A stretch of 51,664 nucleotides of DNA from Salinarimonas sp051117315 (GCA_051117315.1 JBNPEA010000008.1:1-51664); one strand, 5' to 3'; positions 33,505 to 41,618 are shown, counted from the stretch's first letter. The notes: a model not told the origin generated them from the sequence alone. Program-made: numbers and translations.

Positions 33505-34251
33505 ATGCCCGCCGCCGCCCGCCCGCGCACCCCCGGCCGCAGCCTGCCCCGCCTCGACGGGCGGCGCGAGCGCGCGCTCGCTCCGGGCGCCCTCGTCGCG
33601 GGGATCGACGAGGCGGGCCGCGGCCCGCTCGCGGGCCCGGTCGTGTGCGCGGCCGTGGTCTTCCACGGCGCGGTGCCGCGCGGCCTCGCCGATTCGAAGC
33701 GCCTCCCCGCGGAGCGCCGCGAGGCGCTCTACGAGACCATCCTGGCGCGCGCCCATGTCTGCGTGGCCAGCGCCTCGCCCGCCGAGATCGACCGGCGCAA
33801 CATCCGCGGCGCGACGCTCGCCGCCATGTGCCGCGCGCTGCTGGCGCTGCCCTGCATGCCGGCGCTCGCCCTCGTCGACGGGCGCGACGTACCGCCGGGC
33901 CTCTCCTGCGAGGGCCGCGCCGTGATCGGCGGAGACGGCGAGGTCGCCGCGATCGCCGCGGCGTCCATCGTCGCCAAGGTCGTACGCGACCGGATCATGA
34001 CCCGGCTCGACACGCTCCATCCCGCCTATGGCTTCAAGCGCCACATGGGCTACGGCACGCCCGAGCACCTGGCGGCGCTCGCCGCGCACGGCGCCTGCCC
34101 GCTGCATCGGCGCAGCTTCGCGCCGGTGCGGGCGCACCTGACGGAGGCCGAGCGCGCCGCGCTCGCGGCAGATGCGGGGGACGCGTCCGCGCATGAGCGA
34201 TCCGCGCATGCGAAAGAGGCCGGCGACGAGGCCGGCCTCCTCCTGTCCTGA
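33505..34251 (+). CDS. rnhB: Ribonuclease HII
   Basis: The 248-aa enzyme carries the RNase HII core GIDEAGRGPLAGPVVCAAVV (catalytic Asp-Glu pair), ADSKRLPAERREALY, ALVDGRDVPPG and AAASIVAKVVRDRIMTRLDT, followed by YGFKRHMGYGTPEHL. It cuts RNA-DNA junctions to remove misincorporated ribonucleotides. The start is the ATG at 33505; a GTG at 33484 is possible. The last codons (KEAGDEAGLLLS) lie inside a terminator hairpin. It is divergent from ddl. Confidence 0.95.
   Translation: MPAAARPRTPGRSLPRLDGRRERALAPGALVAGIDEAGRGPLAGPVVCAAVVFHGAVPRGLADSKRLPAERREALYETILARAHVCVASASPAEIDRRNIRGATLAAMCRALLALPCMPALALVDGRDVPPGLSCEGRAVIGGDGEVAAIAAASIVAKVVRDRIMTRLDTLHPAYGFKRHMGYGTPEHLAALAAHGACPLHRRSFAPVRAHLTEAERAALAADAGDASAHERSAHAKEAGDEAGLLLS
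34216..34245 (+). terminator. Terminator hairpin inside the 3' end of rnhB
   Basis: A perfect 9-bp stem (34216-34224 with 34231-34239) with a 6-nt loop is preceded by an AAA run and followed by CTCCTGTCCT. It begins before the rnhB stop codon (34249-34251), so its sequence doubles as coding DNA. It resembles the AAAGAGGCCGGC-type terminators of this genome class, though the T-tract is weak. Confidence 0.55.
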
Positions 34252-34293
34252 GCGGTCTGCCCTGAGCGGTCCCGCCCGAGCCGTGCGCGCGGG

Positions 34294-34962
34294 TCAGCCC
34301 TGCGGCGTGAAGACCTGCCCGTCGAGCATCTCGCACGAGGACGTCTGCGCCGAGATGCGGAAGCCCTCGCCATCCTCGGTGACGGTGCACGTCATCGGGA
34401 ACGAGGCGTCGCCCGTGGAGCCCTGGACGTTGGAGAGCGTCAGCGTGTCGTCGAAGACGCGCCAGTCGCCCTCGACGGCGTTGCCGTCCGGCCCGGTGAG
34501 CGTGAACGTGCCGCCCTCCGCGAGCTCGAGCGAGAGCTGGTCGGACGAGTAGCTACCGGGGTCGATCATCGCGGCGGTGGTGGCGCTGATCGCGCCGGTC
34601 GCCTCGCCCGTCGTCGTCATGCCCGTGCCGGTGCCGGTCGCCTGCGCCGTGGTCTCGGTCCCGGCCTCCGGCGTGATCACGGTGACCTCCGGCTCGCCGG
34701 TCTCCTCGATGATCGGCTCGATCTCGGTGGCGGCCGTCTCGGTGTCGGTCGCGGAGCCGGCATCCGGCTCCACCACCGTGACCTCGGTCTCGGCGGGCTC
34801 GACCGCAGCGGTCTCCTGCTCGACCACCGGGGCCTCCTGCTCGACGATCGCGGTCTCCTCCTCGATCACCGGCGCCTCCGCCGTGGTGGGCTCGTTGTCG
34901 CAGGCCGCGAGGGCCAGGATGGCGACGATGGGCGTCAGCTTCGCGAAACTCATGGTGCGCAT
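34294..34962 (-). CDS. Putative lipoprotein with Glu/Val/Thr-rich linker
   Basis: The 222-aa protein has a signal peptide with lipobox LAAC (MRTMSFAKLTPIVAILALAA followed by Cys). A long acidic low-complexity region, with repeats of the type VEQEAPVVEQETAAVEPAE, occupies about residues 23-120. A compact C-terminal domain contains GGTFTLTGPDGNAVEGDWRV, FDDTLTLSN, FPMTCTVTEDGEGFRI and SCEMLDGQVFTPQG; its two cysteines could be linked. I do not recognise the family; the C-terminal domain looks like a small beta-sandwich anchored to the envelope by the flexible linker. An alternative start is the ATG three codons downstream. Confidence 0.8.
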   Translation of the reverse strand: MRTMSFAKLTPIVAILALAACDNEPTTAEAPVIEEETAIVEQEAPVVEQETAAVEPAETEVTVVEPDAGSATDTETAATEIEPIIEETGEPEVTVITPEAGTETTAQATGTGTGMTTTGEATGAISATTAAMIDPGSYSSDQLSLELAEGGTFTLTGPDGNAVEGDWRVFDDTLTLSNVQGSTGDASFPMTCTVTEDGEGFRISAQTSSCEMLDGQVFTPQG

Positions 34963-35045
34963 GGCATCACCTCTTGTGTCCGAAAATTCGGCCATACAAC
35001 GGGTGACGCGGCCAAGCGTTCAATCACGAAAGATGACGGCGGGAA

Positions 35046-35711
35046 TCATGTCCGGCTCAGCAGGAACACGCCCTGCTCGCCGAGGATGTTCCAGGCCCAC
35101 CAGGGCAGCGGCAATCGCACCGGCTCGCCACGGCCGTCGAGCGCCCAGGCCGTCTCCATGCGCGCGCCGACGAGGTCGCACAGGCCGACGAAGTCGCGGA
35201 TCGTGCAGAAATGGATGTTGGGGGTGTCGAACCAGGCGTAGGGCATGGTCTCGTTCACCGGCATGCGCCCGCGCAGGCCGATGTCGACCCGCACGCGCCA
35301 ATGCCCGAAATTGGGGAAGGATACGATGCAGCGCGTGCCGATGCGCAGCATGTGCTCGAGCACCTCGCGCGGGCGCCGCGTCGCCTGGATCGTCTGCGAG
35401 AGCACGACGTAGTCGAAGGCGTCGTCGGGATAGTCCGCGAGGTCGGTGTCGGCGTCGCCCTGGATGACGGAGAGGCCCTTCGCCAGGCAGGCGGCGACGT
35501 TGTCGCGCTCGATCTCGATGCCGCGCCCGTCGACGCCGTTCCGGTCGCGCAGGAGCGCGAGCAGCGAGCCGTCGCCGCAGCCGACGTCGAGCACGCGCGT
35601 GCCGGGCGCGACCATGCCGGCGAGGAGGAGGTGGTCCTTGCGCGGGGGCGAGCCGGCCGGGGCGGGGCCGAGGGGCGGGGGCAGGCTCGGGGGAGGGGAG
35701 TGCGCCGTCAT
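35046..35711 (-). CDS. metW: Methionine biosynthesis protein MetW
   Basis: The 221-aa protein has a SAM-dependent methyltransferase-like fold: RVLDVGCGDGSLLALLRDRN (about residues 39-58), GIEIERDNVAACLAKGLSVI, FDYVVLSQTIQATRRPREVL and VSFPNFGHWRVRVDIGLRGR, the last being a MetW signature. MetW is the partner of MetX in many proteobacteria and supports homoserine acyltransferase activity. The ATG overlaps the metX stop (ATGA), confirming coupled translation. Confidence 0.95.
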   Translation of the reverse strand: MTAHSPPPSLPPPLGPAPAGSPPRKDHLLLAGMVAPGTRVLDVGCGDGSLLALLRDRNGVDGRGIEIERDNVAACLAKGLSVIQGDADTDLADYPDDAFDYVVLSQTIQATRRPREVLEHMLRIGTRCIVSFPNFGHWRVRVDIGLRGRMPVNETMPYAWFDTPNIHFCTIRDFVGLCDLVGARMETAWALDGRGEPVRLPLPWWAWNILGEQGVFLLSRT

Positions 35712-36898
35712 CGCCCGATCCCCCGTGCCGCCGCCGCGCCGTCGACGAAGCCCTTGGCGGCGGCGAACATGTCCGGTTCGTCGAGCAGGAAGGCGTCGTG
35801 GCCCTTGTCGCTCTCGATCTCGACGAAGGAGACCGACGCTCCCGCCGCGTTGAGCGCGCGCACCACCGCGCGGCTCTCCACCGTGGGGAACAGCCAGTCC
35901 GAGGTGAAGCTCATCACGAAGAAGCGCGTGCGCGTGCCGCGGAAGGCCTCGGCGAGCTTGCCGCCGTGCGCGTCGGCGAGGTCGAAATAGTCCATCGCCC
36001 TGGTGACGTAGAGGTAGGAGTTGGCGTCGAAGCGCTCGACGAAGGTGATGCCCTGGTAGCGCAGGTAGCTCTCGATCTGGAAGTCGGCGTCGAACGAGAA
36101 GGTCGGCGCCTCGCGTTCCTGCAGGCGCCGGCCGAACTTGCGGTGCAGCGCGCTCTCGGACAGGTAGGTCACGTGCGCGCCCATGCGTGCGACGGCGAGC
36201 CCCTTGCGCGGGCGCGCGCCCTCCTCGAGATAGCGCCCGCCGCGCCAGTCCGGATCCGCCATCACCGCCTGGCGGCCGACCTCGTGGAAGGCGATGTTCT
36301 GCGCCGAATGGCGCGCCGAGGCGGCGATCGGCATGGCGGCGAAGACGCGCTGCGGATAGAGCGCCGCCCATTCCAGCACCTGCATCCCGCCCATGGAGCC
36401 GCCGACGACGCAGAACAGGTCGTCGATGCCGAGCCGCGACACCAGCATCGCCTGGGCGCGGACCATGTCGCCCACCGTCACGAGCGGGAAGTCGAGCCCC
36501 CACGGCGCGCCGGTATCCGGGTTGGTGGAGGCCGGCCCGGTGGAGCCCATGCAGCCGCCGATGACGTTGGCGCAGATCACGAAGAAGCGGTCCGTGTCGA
36601 TCGGCCGTCCCGGCCCGACGAAGCTCGCCCACCAGCCCGGCTTGCCGGTGACCGGGTGCACGTTGGCGACGTGCTGGTCCCCCGTCAGCGCATGGCAGAT
36701 CAGCACCGCGTTGGAGCGCGCCGCGTTCAGCGTCCCGTAGGTCTGGTAGGCGAGCTGCCAGGGCGCCAGCGCCGTGCCGCAATCCATCATCAGCGGCTCG
36801 TTCCGGGAGAAGCGCGCGACGAGGCTCTGCGGCTCGTCGGCCTGCGAGCGCGCCTCGCGGGCGAGGGTGGAATCCGGGATCGGGACGGCGGCTGACAT
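35708..36898 (-). CDS. metX: Homoserine O-acetyltransferase MetX
   Basis: The 396-aa alpha/beta hydrolase-fold enzyme has the oxyanion part NAVLICHALTGDQHVA, the nucleophile elbow VVGGSMGGMQVLEWAALYPQ, the catalytic Asp region FVMSFTSDWLFPTVESRAVV and the catalytic His in ESDKGHDAFLLDEPDM. It activates homoserine by acylation for methionine synthesis; acetyl and succinyl donors cannot be told apart reliably by eye. The start MSAAVPIPDSTLAREARSQA lies downstream of a well-formed promoter and inverted repeat; longer frames upstream lack family similarity. Confidence 0.95.
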   Translation of the reverse strand: MSAAVPIPDSTLAREARSQADEPQSLVARFSRNEPLMMDCGTALAPWQLAYQTYGTLNAARSNAVLICHALTGDQHVANVHPVTGKPGWWASFVGPGRPIDTDRFFVICANVIGGCMGSTGPASTNPDTGAPWGLDFPLVTVGDMVRAQAMLVSRLGIDDLFCVVGGSMGGMQVLEWAALYPQRVFAAMPIAASARHSAQNIAFHEVGRQAVMADPDWRGGRYLEEGARPRKGLAVARMGAHVTYLSESALHRKFGRRLQEREAPTFSFDADFQIESYLRYQGITFVERFDANSYLYVTRAMDYFDLADAHGGKLAEAFRGTRTRFFVMSFTSDWLFPTVESRAVVRALNAAGASVSFVEIESDKGHDAFLLDEPDMFAAAKGFVDGAAAARGIGR

Positions 36899-37301
36899 GG
36901 GCGGCGGGCTGCCTTCGGCGGCGTCTGTGCTGCGGGACGGGTCGACCGAACGATCGAATTCGTTCGGTAGGTCGAACGGAGCATAATGCCGGGGAAGGGT
37001 GCGGGCAATGGGGTGAGGCGGACCGCGGCCAGACCGCGTCGTCCCTCCTCGCGGCGGCTTCGCCGGTGCCACCGTGGTGGCATCGGCGAAGCTCGCGATC
37101 GACTTTCCGGGGGATGCCCCTCGCCGTCTCCCGCCGGCCGGCCTCACCGGCTCGACATCCCGGCTCTCGGGGTCGGCGCGGCGGGTTCCGTCGCTTCTCG
37201 CGCACGGTCGAAGCACCACCCGACGAGCCGGCTATGCATCACGGCAGGGCAGGAAGGCTTCGGCCGATGCCTCCACCCGGCGCGCTGGGCGGGGTGCGGG
37301 C
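36899..37301. other. Intergenic region upstream of metX (403 bp)
   Basis: It holds the metX promoter and inverted repeat (36945-37008). I looked for a SAM-II riboswitch, which often precedes metA/metX in alphaproteobacteria, and found no matching pseudoknot core. The rest is GC-rich with no convincing gene. Confidence 0.5.
36945..37008 (-). promoter_or_regulatory. metX promoter followed by a palindromic element
   Basis: On the minus strand a -35 TTGCCC (37003-37008) and a -10 TATGCT (36980-36985) are separated by 17 bp. Immediately downstream, at the expected start of transcription, lies a perfect inverted repeat: ACCGAACGA (36945-36953) and TCGTTCGGT (36960-36968) with a 6-nt centre. It could be a repressor operator or a 5' leader hairpin. 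It lies 46 bp before the metX ATG. Confidence 0.6.
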
Positions 37302-37439
37302 TCAGCCCTTCTTCTTGGGCGTGCTCGCGCCGACGGGGGCGAGGTTGCCCTTGGCGAAGCCCGTGGGCGCCGCGACGGGCTCCTTCTTCGTCTTGGGCTT
37401 GCGGACTTCCTTGTTGCCGCGCATCTGACCCTTGGCCAT
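37302..37439 (-). CDS. Small basic alphaproteobacterial protein (45 aa)
   Basis: The 45-aa peptide starts MAKGQMRGNKEVRKPKTKKE and ends in a run of lysines (GASTPKKKG). Its ATG follows GAGGAGAGAACC, a strong ribosome-binding site. The MAKGQMRGNKE opening is one I associate with a short conserved hypothetical family in Rhizobiales. It is highly basic, so nucleic-acid or ribosome association is plausible, but function is unknown. The gene stands alone between metX and the DMT transporter. Confidence 0.75.
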   Translation of the reverse strand: MAKGQMRGNKEVRKPKTKKEPVAAPTGFAKGNLAPVGASTPKKKG

Positions 37440-37758
37440 GGTTCTCTCCTCGATCGCCGGTCCGCGGATGCGGCCGGCAGGGCTTGCTGGTTCGGGTGAT
37501 CGTCCTCGCACGCCGGACGGCGCGCGGCCGGCGGTCAGTCGCAGCGCGGCGTAGCGCGCCGCCTGCGCTCGCCGAGCGCCTGCGTGTGGGCGGGGCCGTC
37601 GCCGCCGCGATGTCCGGACATGGAGGCTCCTGGGGAGAGGGCTGCGAGCCGGCGGGGTGGGCGTCCACCGCGAAGGGCCGGATCTCTCACCTCTCCGCAT
37701 CGATGATGAGCGCCTTCGCGGCCGGGCACAAGCACAATCGCGGGCGCCACCGTCGCGG
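37440..37758. other. Intergenic region with possible micro-ORF (319 bp)
   Basis: The region is GC-rich with short palindromes and presumably holds the promoter of the 45-aa gene. A 28-codon frame at 37535-37621 is listed separately. Nothing else is supportable. Confidence 0.4.
37535..37621 (-). CDS. Possible 28-residue peptide
   Basis: The frame reads MSGHRGGDGPAHTQALGERR and continues as a basic tail to a TGA at 37535-37537. A clear AGGAG lies about 7 nt before the ATG. The size and Arg-rich sequence give little statistical support, so this could be chance in GC-rich DNA. Confidence 0.3.
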   Translation of the reverse strand: MSGHRGGDGPAHTQALGERRRRATPRCD

Positions 37759-38679
37759 TCACGGGACGGGCGGCGGCACCCGCGCCCGCCGCGCCACGGC
37801 CCGCTCGCGCAGGAAGATGTAGACGCCGGACGCCACGATGATGCCCGCGCCGACGATCAGTGCCGGGCGCGGCACGTCGCCGAAGACGAGCCAGCCGAGC
37901 ACGGCGGCGAAGAACAGGAGCGCGTACTGGTAGGGCACCACCGTCGCCGCGTCGGCGAGCTTGAAGGCGCGGTTGACGGCGACATGGCCGGCCATGGAGA
38001 GCACGCCGAGCAGCGCGAGCAGGCCGAGGTCGAGCGTGCTCGGCGTCACCCAGGCGAAGGGCGCGAGCACCAGCCCCGCCGCGCCGGCGCCCGCCGTCTG
38101 CCAGAGCGCGAGCGTCTTGTCGGGCGTCGCCCGCAGCACGCGCGACAGCAGCATCATCCCCGCGAAGGCGAGGCTGCCCACGATCGACACCGCCGCCGCG
38201 GGCGAGATCGCCGCGCGCGAGGGCTCGAGCGCGACGACCACGCCGACGAAGCCCACCGCGATGGCGCTCCAGCGCCGCCAGCCGACCCGCTCGCCGAGCA
38301 CCAGCGGGGAGAGCGCCGCGACCCAGATCGGCGCGGCCAGCCAGTAGGTCAGCACGTCCGCCAGAGGCAGGGTGGCCACGGCCACGTAGAAGCAGAACAC
38401 CTCGAGCGTCGAGATCGCCACCCGCAGCAGCTGCAGCCGCGGGCGCTCCGGGCGCAGCAGGGCCGCCGGGCTCGTGCGCATCAGGAAGGGGGCGAGCACG
38501 ACGAGCGCCGCGAGGCTGCGGATCAGCAGCACCTGCCCGGCGGAGTAGGTGGCGACGAGCCACTTGCCCAGCGTGTCGTTCACCGCGAACAGGAGCATCG
38601 CGAGGAGCATCACGAGGATGCCGGCGCGCGCGCCCGGCGTGGTGAAGGCGGTGAGCGTCGGGGCAAGCGAGGCGGGCAT
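37759..38679 (-). CDS. DMT-superfamily transporter (EamA)
   Basis: The 306-aa membrane protein has about ten hydrophobic helices in two EamA repeats. The first includes GILVMLLAMLLFAVNDTLGK and VLTYWLAAPIWVAALSPLVL, followed by GERVGWRRW at the repeat end; the second includes VPYQYALLFFAAVLGWLVFG and ALIVGAGIIVASGVYIFLRE. EamA proteins mostly export amino acids, nucleobases or related metabolites. The substrate is unknown. It is divergent from the thiolase gene. Confidence 0.9.
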   Translation of the reverse strand: MPASLAPTLTAFTTPGARAGILVMLLAMLLFAVNDTLGKWLVATYSAGQVLLIRSLAALVVLAPFLMRTSPAALLRPERPRLQLLRVAISTLEVFCFYVAVATLPLADVLTYWLAAPIWVAALSPLVLGERVGWRRWSAIAVGFVGVVVALEPSRAAISPAAAVSIVGSLAFAGMMLLSRVLRATPDKTLALWQTAGAGAAGLVLAPFAWVTPSTLDLGLLALLGVLSMAGHVAVNRAFKLADAATVVPYQYALLFFAAVLGWLVFGDVPRPALIVGAGIIVASGVYIFLRERAVARRARVPPPVP

Positions 38680-38876
38680 CGGGAGCGGGCTCTTCGGTTC
38701 GGGTCGCCGACTCTAGCGCGCGGCGCGCCCGGCATGAACGCCGTTCGTCGCATACCGGGTGCGCACCGGCGACCGCCGCGCGCAAGGCCCGGCCCCGTCC
38801 GGGCTCTTGCCCCGCGGGGTTCGCGAACGCACATTGTGCCGATACGAGAGGCGTGACAGCCCGGAGAGAAGACGCC

Positions 38877-40043
38877 ATGAGAGCCGCCATCGTGGGCTGG
38901 GCCCACACGCCCTTCGGCAAGCAGGACGCCGAGACCGTCGAGAGCCTGATCGTGCGCGTGGCGCGCGAGGCGCTCGCCCATGCGGAGATCGGCCCGGAGG
39001 ACATCGACGAGATCGTTCTCGGCCACTTCAACGCGGGCTTCTCGGCGCAGGACTTCACGGCCGGCCTCGTGCTCCAGGCCTCCGACCTGTTCCGCTTCAA
39101 GCCGGCGACGCGCGTCGAGAACGCCTGCGCCACCGGCTCCGCCGCCGTGCAGCAGGCGCTCAAGACGATCGAGGCCGGCCGCGCGAAGCGCGTCCTCGTG
39201 GTCGGCGTCGAGCAGATGACGACGACGCCGGGTCCGGAGATCGGCAAGAACCTGCTCAAGGCCTCCTACCTGCCCGAGGACGGCGACACGCCGGGGGGCT
39301 TCGCCGGCGTCTTCGGCAAGATCGCCGCCGCCTACTTCCAGCGCTGGGGCGACCAGTCGGACGCGCTCGCGGGCATCGCGGCGAAGAACCACGCCAACGG
39401 CGTCGACAATCCCTACGCCCAGATGCGCAAGGATCTCGGCTTCGCCTTCTGCCGCGCCGAGAGCGAGAAGAACCCCTTCGTCGCCGGTCCGCTGAAGCGC
39501 ACCGACTGCTCGCTGGTTTCGGACGGCGCGGCGGCGCTCGTCATCGCCGACATCGACAGCGCCATGGCCATGCCCCGCGCGGTCGGCTTCCGCGCCACCG
39601 CGCATGCGCAGGACTTCATGCCGATGTCCAAGCGCGACATCCTGAAGTTCGAGGGCTGCGCGGTGGCCTGGCAGCGGGCGCTGGCGGAGGCGGGCGTGAC
39701 GCTCGACGACCTCTCCTTCGTGGAGACGCACGACTGCTTCACCATCGCCGAGCTGATCGAGTACGAGGCGATGGGGCTCGTGCCGGAAGGGCAGGGCGCC
39801 CGCGCCGTGGCCGAGGGCTGGACGCGCAAGGACGGCCGGCTGCCCGTCAACCCGTCGGGCGGCCTCAAGGCCAAGGGCCACCCGATCGGCGCCACCGGCG
39901 TCTCGATGCACGCGCTCTCCGCCATGCAGCTCGTCGGCGAGGCCGGCGGCATCCAGGTGAAGGACGCGCGGCTCGGCGGCATCTTCAACATGGGCGGCGC
40001 GGCGGTGGCGAACTACGTCTCGGTGCTCGAGCGGGTTCGGTGA
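38877..40043 (+). CDS. Thiolase-family acyl-CoA acetyltransferase (SCP2/non-classical type)
   Basis: The 388-aa protein starts MRAAIVGWAHTPFGKQDAET after a GGAGAG site. The nucleophilic Cys is in RVENACATGSAAVQQALKTI, a second motif is VETHDCFTIAELIEYEAMGL, and the catalytic His is in NPSGGLKAKGHPIGATGVSM. The C-terminal CxG motif of classical thiolases is replaced by NMGGAAV, placing it in the SCP2-thiolase-like group, whose members act on branched or steroid-like acyl-CoA chains or carry out condensation. The actual substrate is unknown. The next two genes are phasins, but they are on the opposite strand. Confidence 0.9.
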   Translation: MRAAIVGWAHTPFGKQDAETVESLIVRVAREALAHAEIGPEDIDEIVLGHFNAGFSAQDFTAGLVLQASDLFRFKPATRVENACATGSAAVQQALKTIEAGRAKRVLVVGVEQMTTTPGPEIGKNLLKASYLPEDGDTPGGFAGVFGKIAAAYFQRWGDQSDALAGIAAKNHANGVDNPYAQMRKDLGFAFCRAESEKNPFVAGPLKRTDCSLVSDGAAALVIADIDSAMAMPRAVGFRATAHAQDFMPMSKRDILKFEGCAVAWQRALAEAGVTLDDLSFVETHDCFTIAELIEYEAMGLVPEGQGARAVAEGWTRKDGRLPVNPSGGLKAKGHPIGATGVSMHALSAMQLVGEAGGIQVKDARLGGIFNMGGAAVANYVSVLERVR

Positions 40044-40065
40044 GCGGGAGAGGGCGCGCGCGCCC

Positions 40066-41046
40066 TCAGCGCTTCGTCATCGCCTGCGTGATCGGCCCCG
40101 TCGCGTCGCCGACGAGCTTCGTCGTCGTGTCGGCGATGGCGCGCAGGTGGGCGCTCGTGGTCTCGTAGGCCTGGCGGGCTCCCGAGGTCTGCAGCTTCAC
40201 CGCCTCCGACAGCGAGCCGGCGGTGAGGGTGGAGCGCATCAGGCCGAGCGTGAGGTCGGCGTTGGCGCGCATCATGTCGAGCATCTGCGCGTTCAGGCTC
40301 ACCATGCCGCGCGATGCGGCGGCGGCGCTCTCGAAGCAGGCCTGGGTCAGCGCCTCGTTGCTCTCGCGCGTCTGGGCGTAGGCCGCGCGCGCCCCCTCGG
40401 CGCCGGTCTGGAGCATGCGGCCATAGGGCTTCACGAGCGCGTCCGGGTCGGGGAGCGGCGCGATGCCGACCTCGGAGAACGCCTCCTCGTGCTCGACCGT
40501 GCGCGCCTCGACCGCCTGCTCCGGGGCGGCGGCCCGCGGCGCGAGGGACGGCGGCGGGATCTCGGCGGGGGCCGTCGCGACCGCGCGCGCGGGAGCGGGA
40601 TCGGCCGGGGCGGTGACGGGGGCGGGAGCCGACGTGGGAGCCGACGTGAGAGCCGACGTGGGAGCCGCAGCGGGAGCCTCGGCCTCGGCGGCCTCGACCG
40701 TCTCCGGATCGGGGCGCGGGGCGGCGGCGGCCTTCAGCGCGGCGGATTTCAGGGCGGTCGTCTTCGGCGCGCTCGCGCGACGGGCCGGCTTCGCCGCCGG
40801 GGCGGCGGGGAGGACGGGTGCGGACGCGACCGGCTCGGGCTTCGCGGGCCGGGCCTTCGCGGGCTCGGACTTCGTGGGCTGGATCGTCGTGGGCTGCACC
40901 TTCGCGGCTGCGGCCGCGGATGCCGGGGCCTTCTCCGGAACGCGCGCCTTGGCCGGCGTGCCCCGCGGGCTCGTCTCGCGCACGTGCGCCTTCGCGGGGG
41001 CCGCGGCTGCGGCCTTGGACGGCTTGCGGGTGGTCTCGTCGCTCAT
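40066..41046 (-). CDS. Phasin family protein with long Ala/Pro-rich N-terminus
   Basis: The 326-aa protein has an N-terminal half of about 200 residues rich in Ala, Pro and Lys (SKAAAAAPAKAHVRETSPRG and similar), then a C-terminal phasin domain: YGRMLQTGAEGARAAYAQTR, CFESAAAASRGMVSLNAQML, SEAVKLQTSGARQAYETTSA. Phasins coat polyhydroxyalkanoate granules. The Ala/Lys-rich extension resembles histone-H1-like tails, which in PhaF-type phasins tether granules to DNA; here that is inference. It lies downstream of a second, shorter phasin gene, with a hairpin between them. Confidence 0.88.
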   Translation of the reverse strand: MSDETTRKPSKAAAAAPAKAHVRETSPRGTPAKARVPEKAPASAAAAAKVQPTTIQPTKSEPAKARPAKPEPVASAPVLPAAPAAKPARRASAPKTTALKSAALKAAAAPRPDPETVEAAEAEAPAAAPTSALTSAPTSAPAPVTAPADPAPARAVATAPAEIPPPSLAPRAAAPEQAVEARTVEHEEAFSEVGIAPLPDPDALVKPYGRMLQTGAEGARAAYAQTRESNEALTQACFESAAAASRGMVSLNAQMLDMMRANADLTLGLMRSTLTAGSLSEAVKLQTSGARQAYETTSAHLRAIADTTTKLVGDATGPITQAMTKR

Positions 41047-41087
41047 CGCTCGTTCCTCGTCTCAGCGCGCGGGCACGCTCCGGGCGA

Positions 41088-41113
41088 TCCCGGCGCGGCG
41101 AGCCGCGCCGGGA
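41088..41113 (-). terminator. Strong hairpin between the two phasin genes
   Basis: A perfect 11-bp GC stem (41088-41098 with 41103-41113) has a 4-nt loop. No T-run follows on the minus strand. Placed 12 bp after the short phasin gene, it could be a partial terminator or a stabiliser that makes the first phasin more abundant than the second. Confidence 0.55.
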
Positions 41114-41125
41114 CCCGTCGCGGGA

Positions 41126-41566
41126 TCAGGACTTCTTGGCCGGGCCGCCGGCGGGCGCACCCTTGGCGGCGTCCTTGGCCGCGGTGGTCGCGGCCTCGCC
41201 GGCCTGCCGCATCGCCTGGCCGGCATCGGCGCCGAGCTGGCGCATCTGGTCCTGCATGAGCGCGAACTGCGTCTGCATGAACTCCATCTGCAGCTTCATC
41301 GCCTCGGCGGGGTCCTGGGCGCGGATCATCTTCTGGGCGTGCTCGAAGCTCGCCTTGAGGTTCGCCTCGGCCATGCCGAAGGTCTTCTCGCGCATGTCCT
41401 TGGGGTTCATGCCCATGCGCTCGGCCGGGGCATCGAAGGTCTCCATCGCGCGCGAGGCGGCGCTGACGAAGCCCTCCATGGCCACGCGGGCCTGCTCGAC
41501 GCTGCGCTCGGCCATCTCGCGCATCTCGGCCGGGATCTCGAAGGTGGTGTTCTTGTCGGTCGCCAT
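41126..41566 (-). CDS. Phasin family protein
   Basis: The 146-aa protein is nearly all alpha-helical: IPAEMREMAERSVEQARVAM, EGFVSAASRAMETF, FGMAEANLKASFEHAQKMIR, PAEAMKLQMEFMQTQFALMQ. A low-complexity Ala/Lys tail ends it. The ERSVEQAR...F and AEANLKASFEHAQK blocks are typical of Rhizobiales phasins. It would cover polyhydroxyalkanoate granules and control their size. Its promoter carries two copies of a TGC/GCA motif suited to the PhaR repressor. Confidence 0.93.
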   Translation of the reverse strand: MATDKNTTFEIPAEMREMAERSVEQARVAMEGFVSAASRAMETFDAPAERMGMNPKDMREKTFGMAEANLKASFEHAQKMIRAQDPAEAMKLQMEFMQTQFALMQDQMRQLGADAGQAMRQAGEAATTAAKDAAKGAPAGGPAKKS

Positions 41567-41618
41567 GGCGGTCCTCCATCGTTCGGGTACGCCGGAACCG
41601 CGACGGCGGCCCGGATCG

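Noticed and set aside
36899..37000. SAM-II riboswitch before metX
   Set aside because: I searched the minus strand for the conserved pseudoknot core and found no match; only a promoter and a palindrome are present.
35046..37205. 719-codon minus-strand frame spanning metW and metX
   Set aside because: Only its last 221 residues (MetW) have family similarity; the rest is metX in another frame and reads as Arg/Ala-rich noise.
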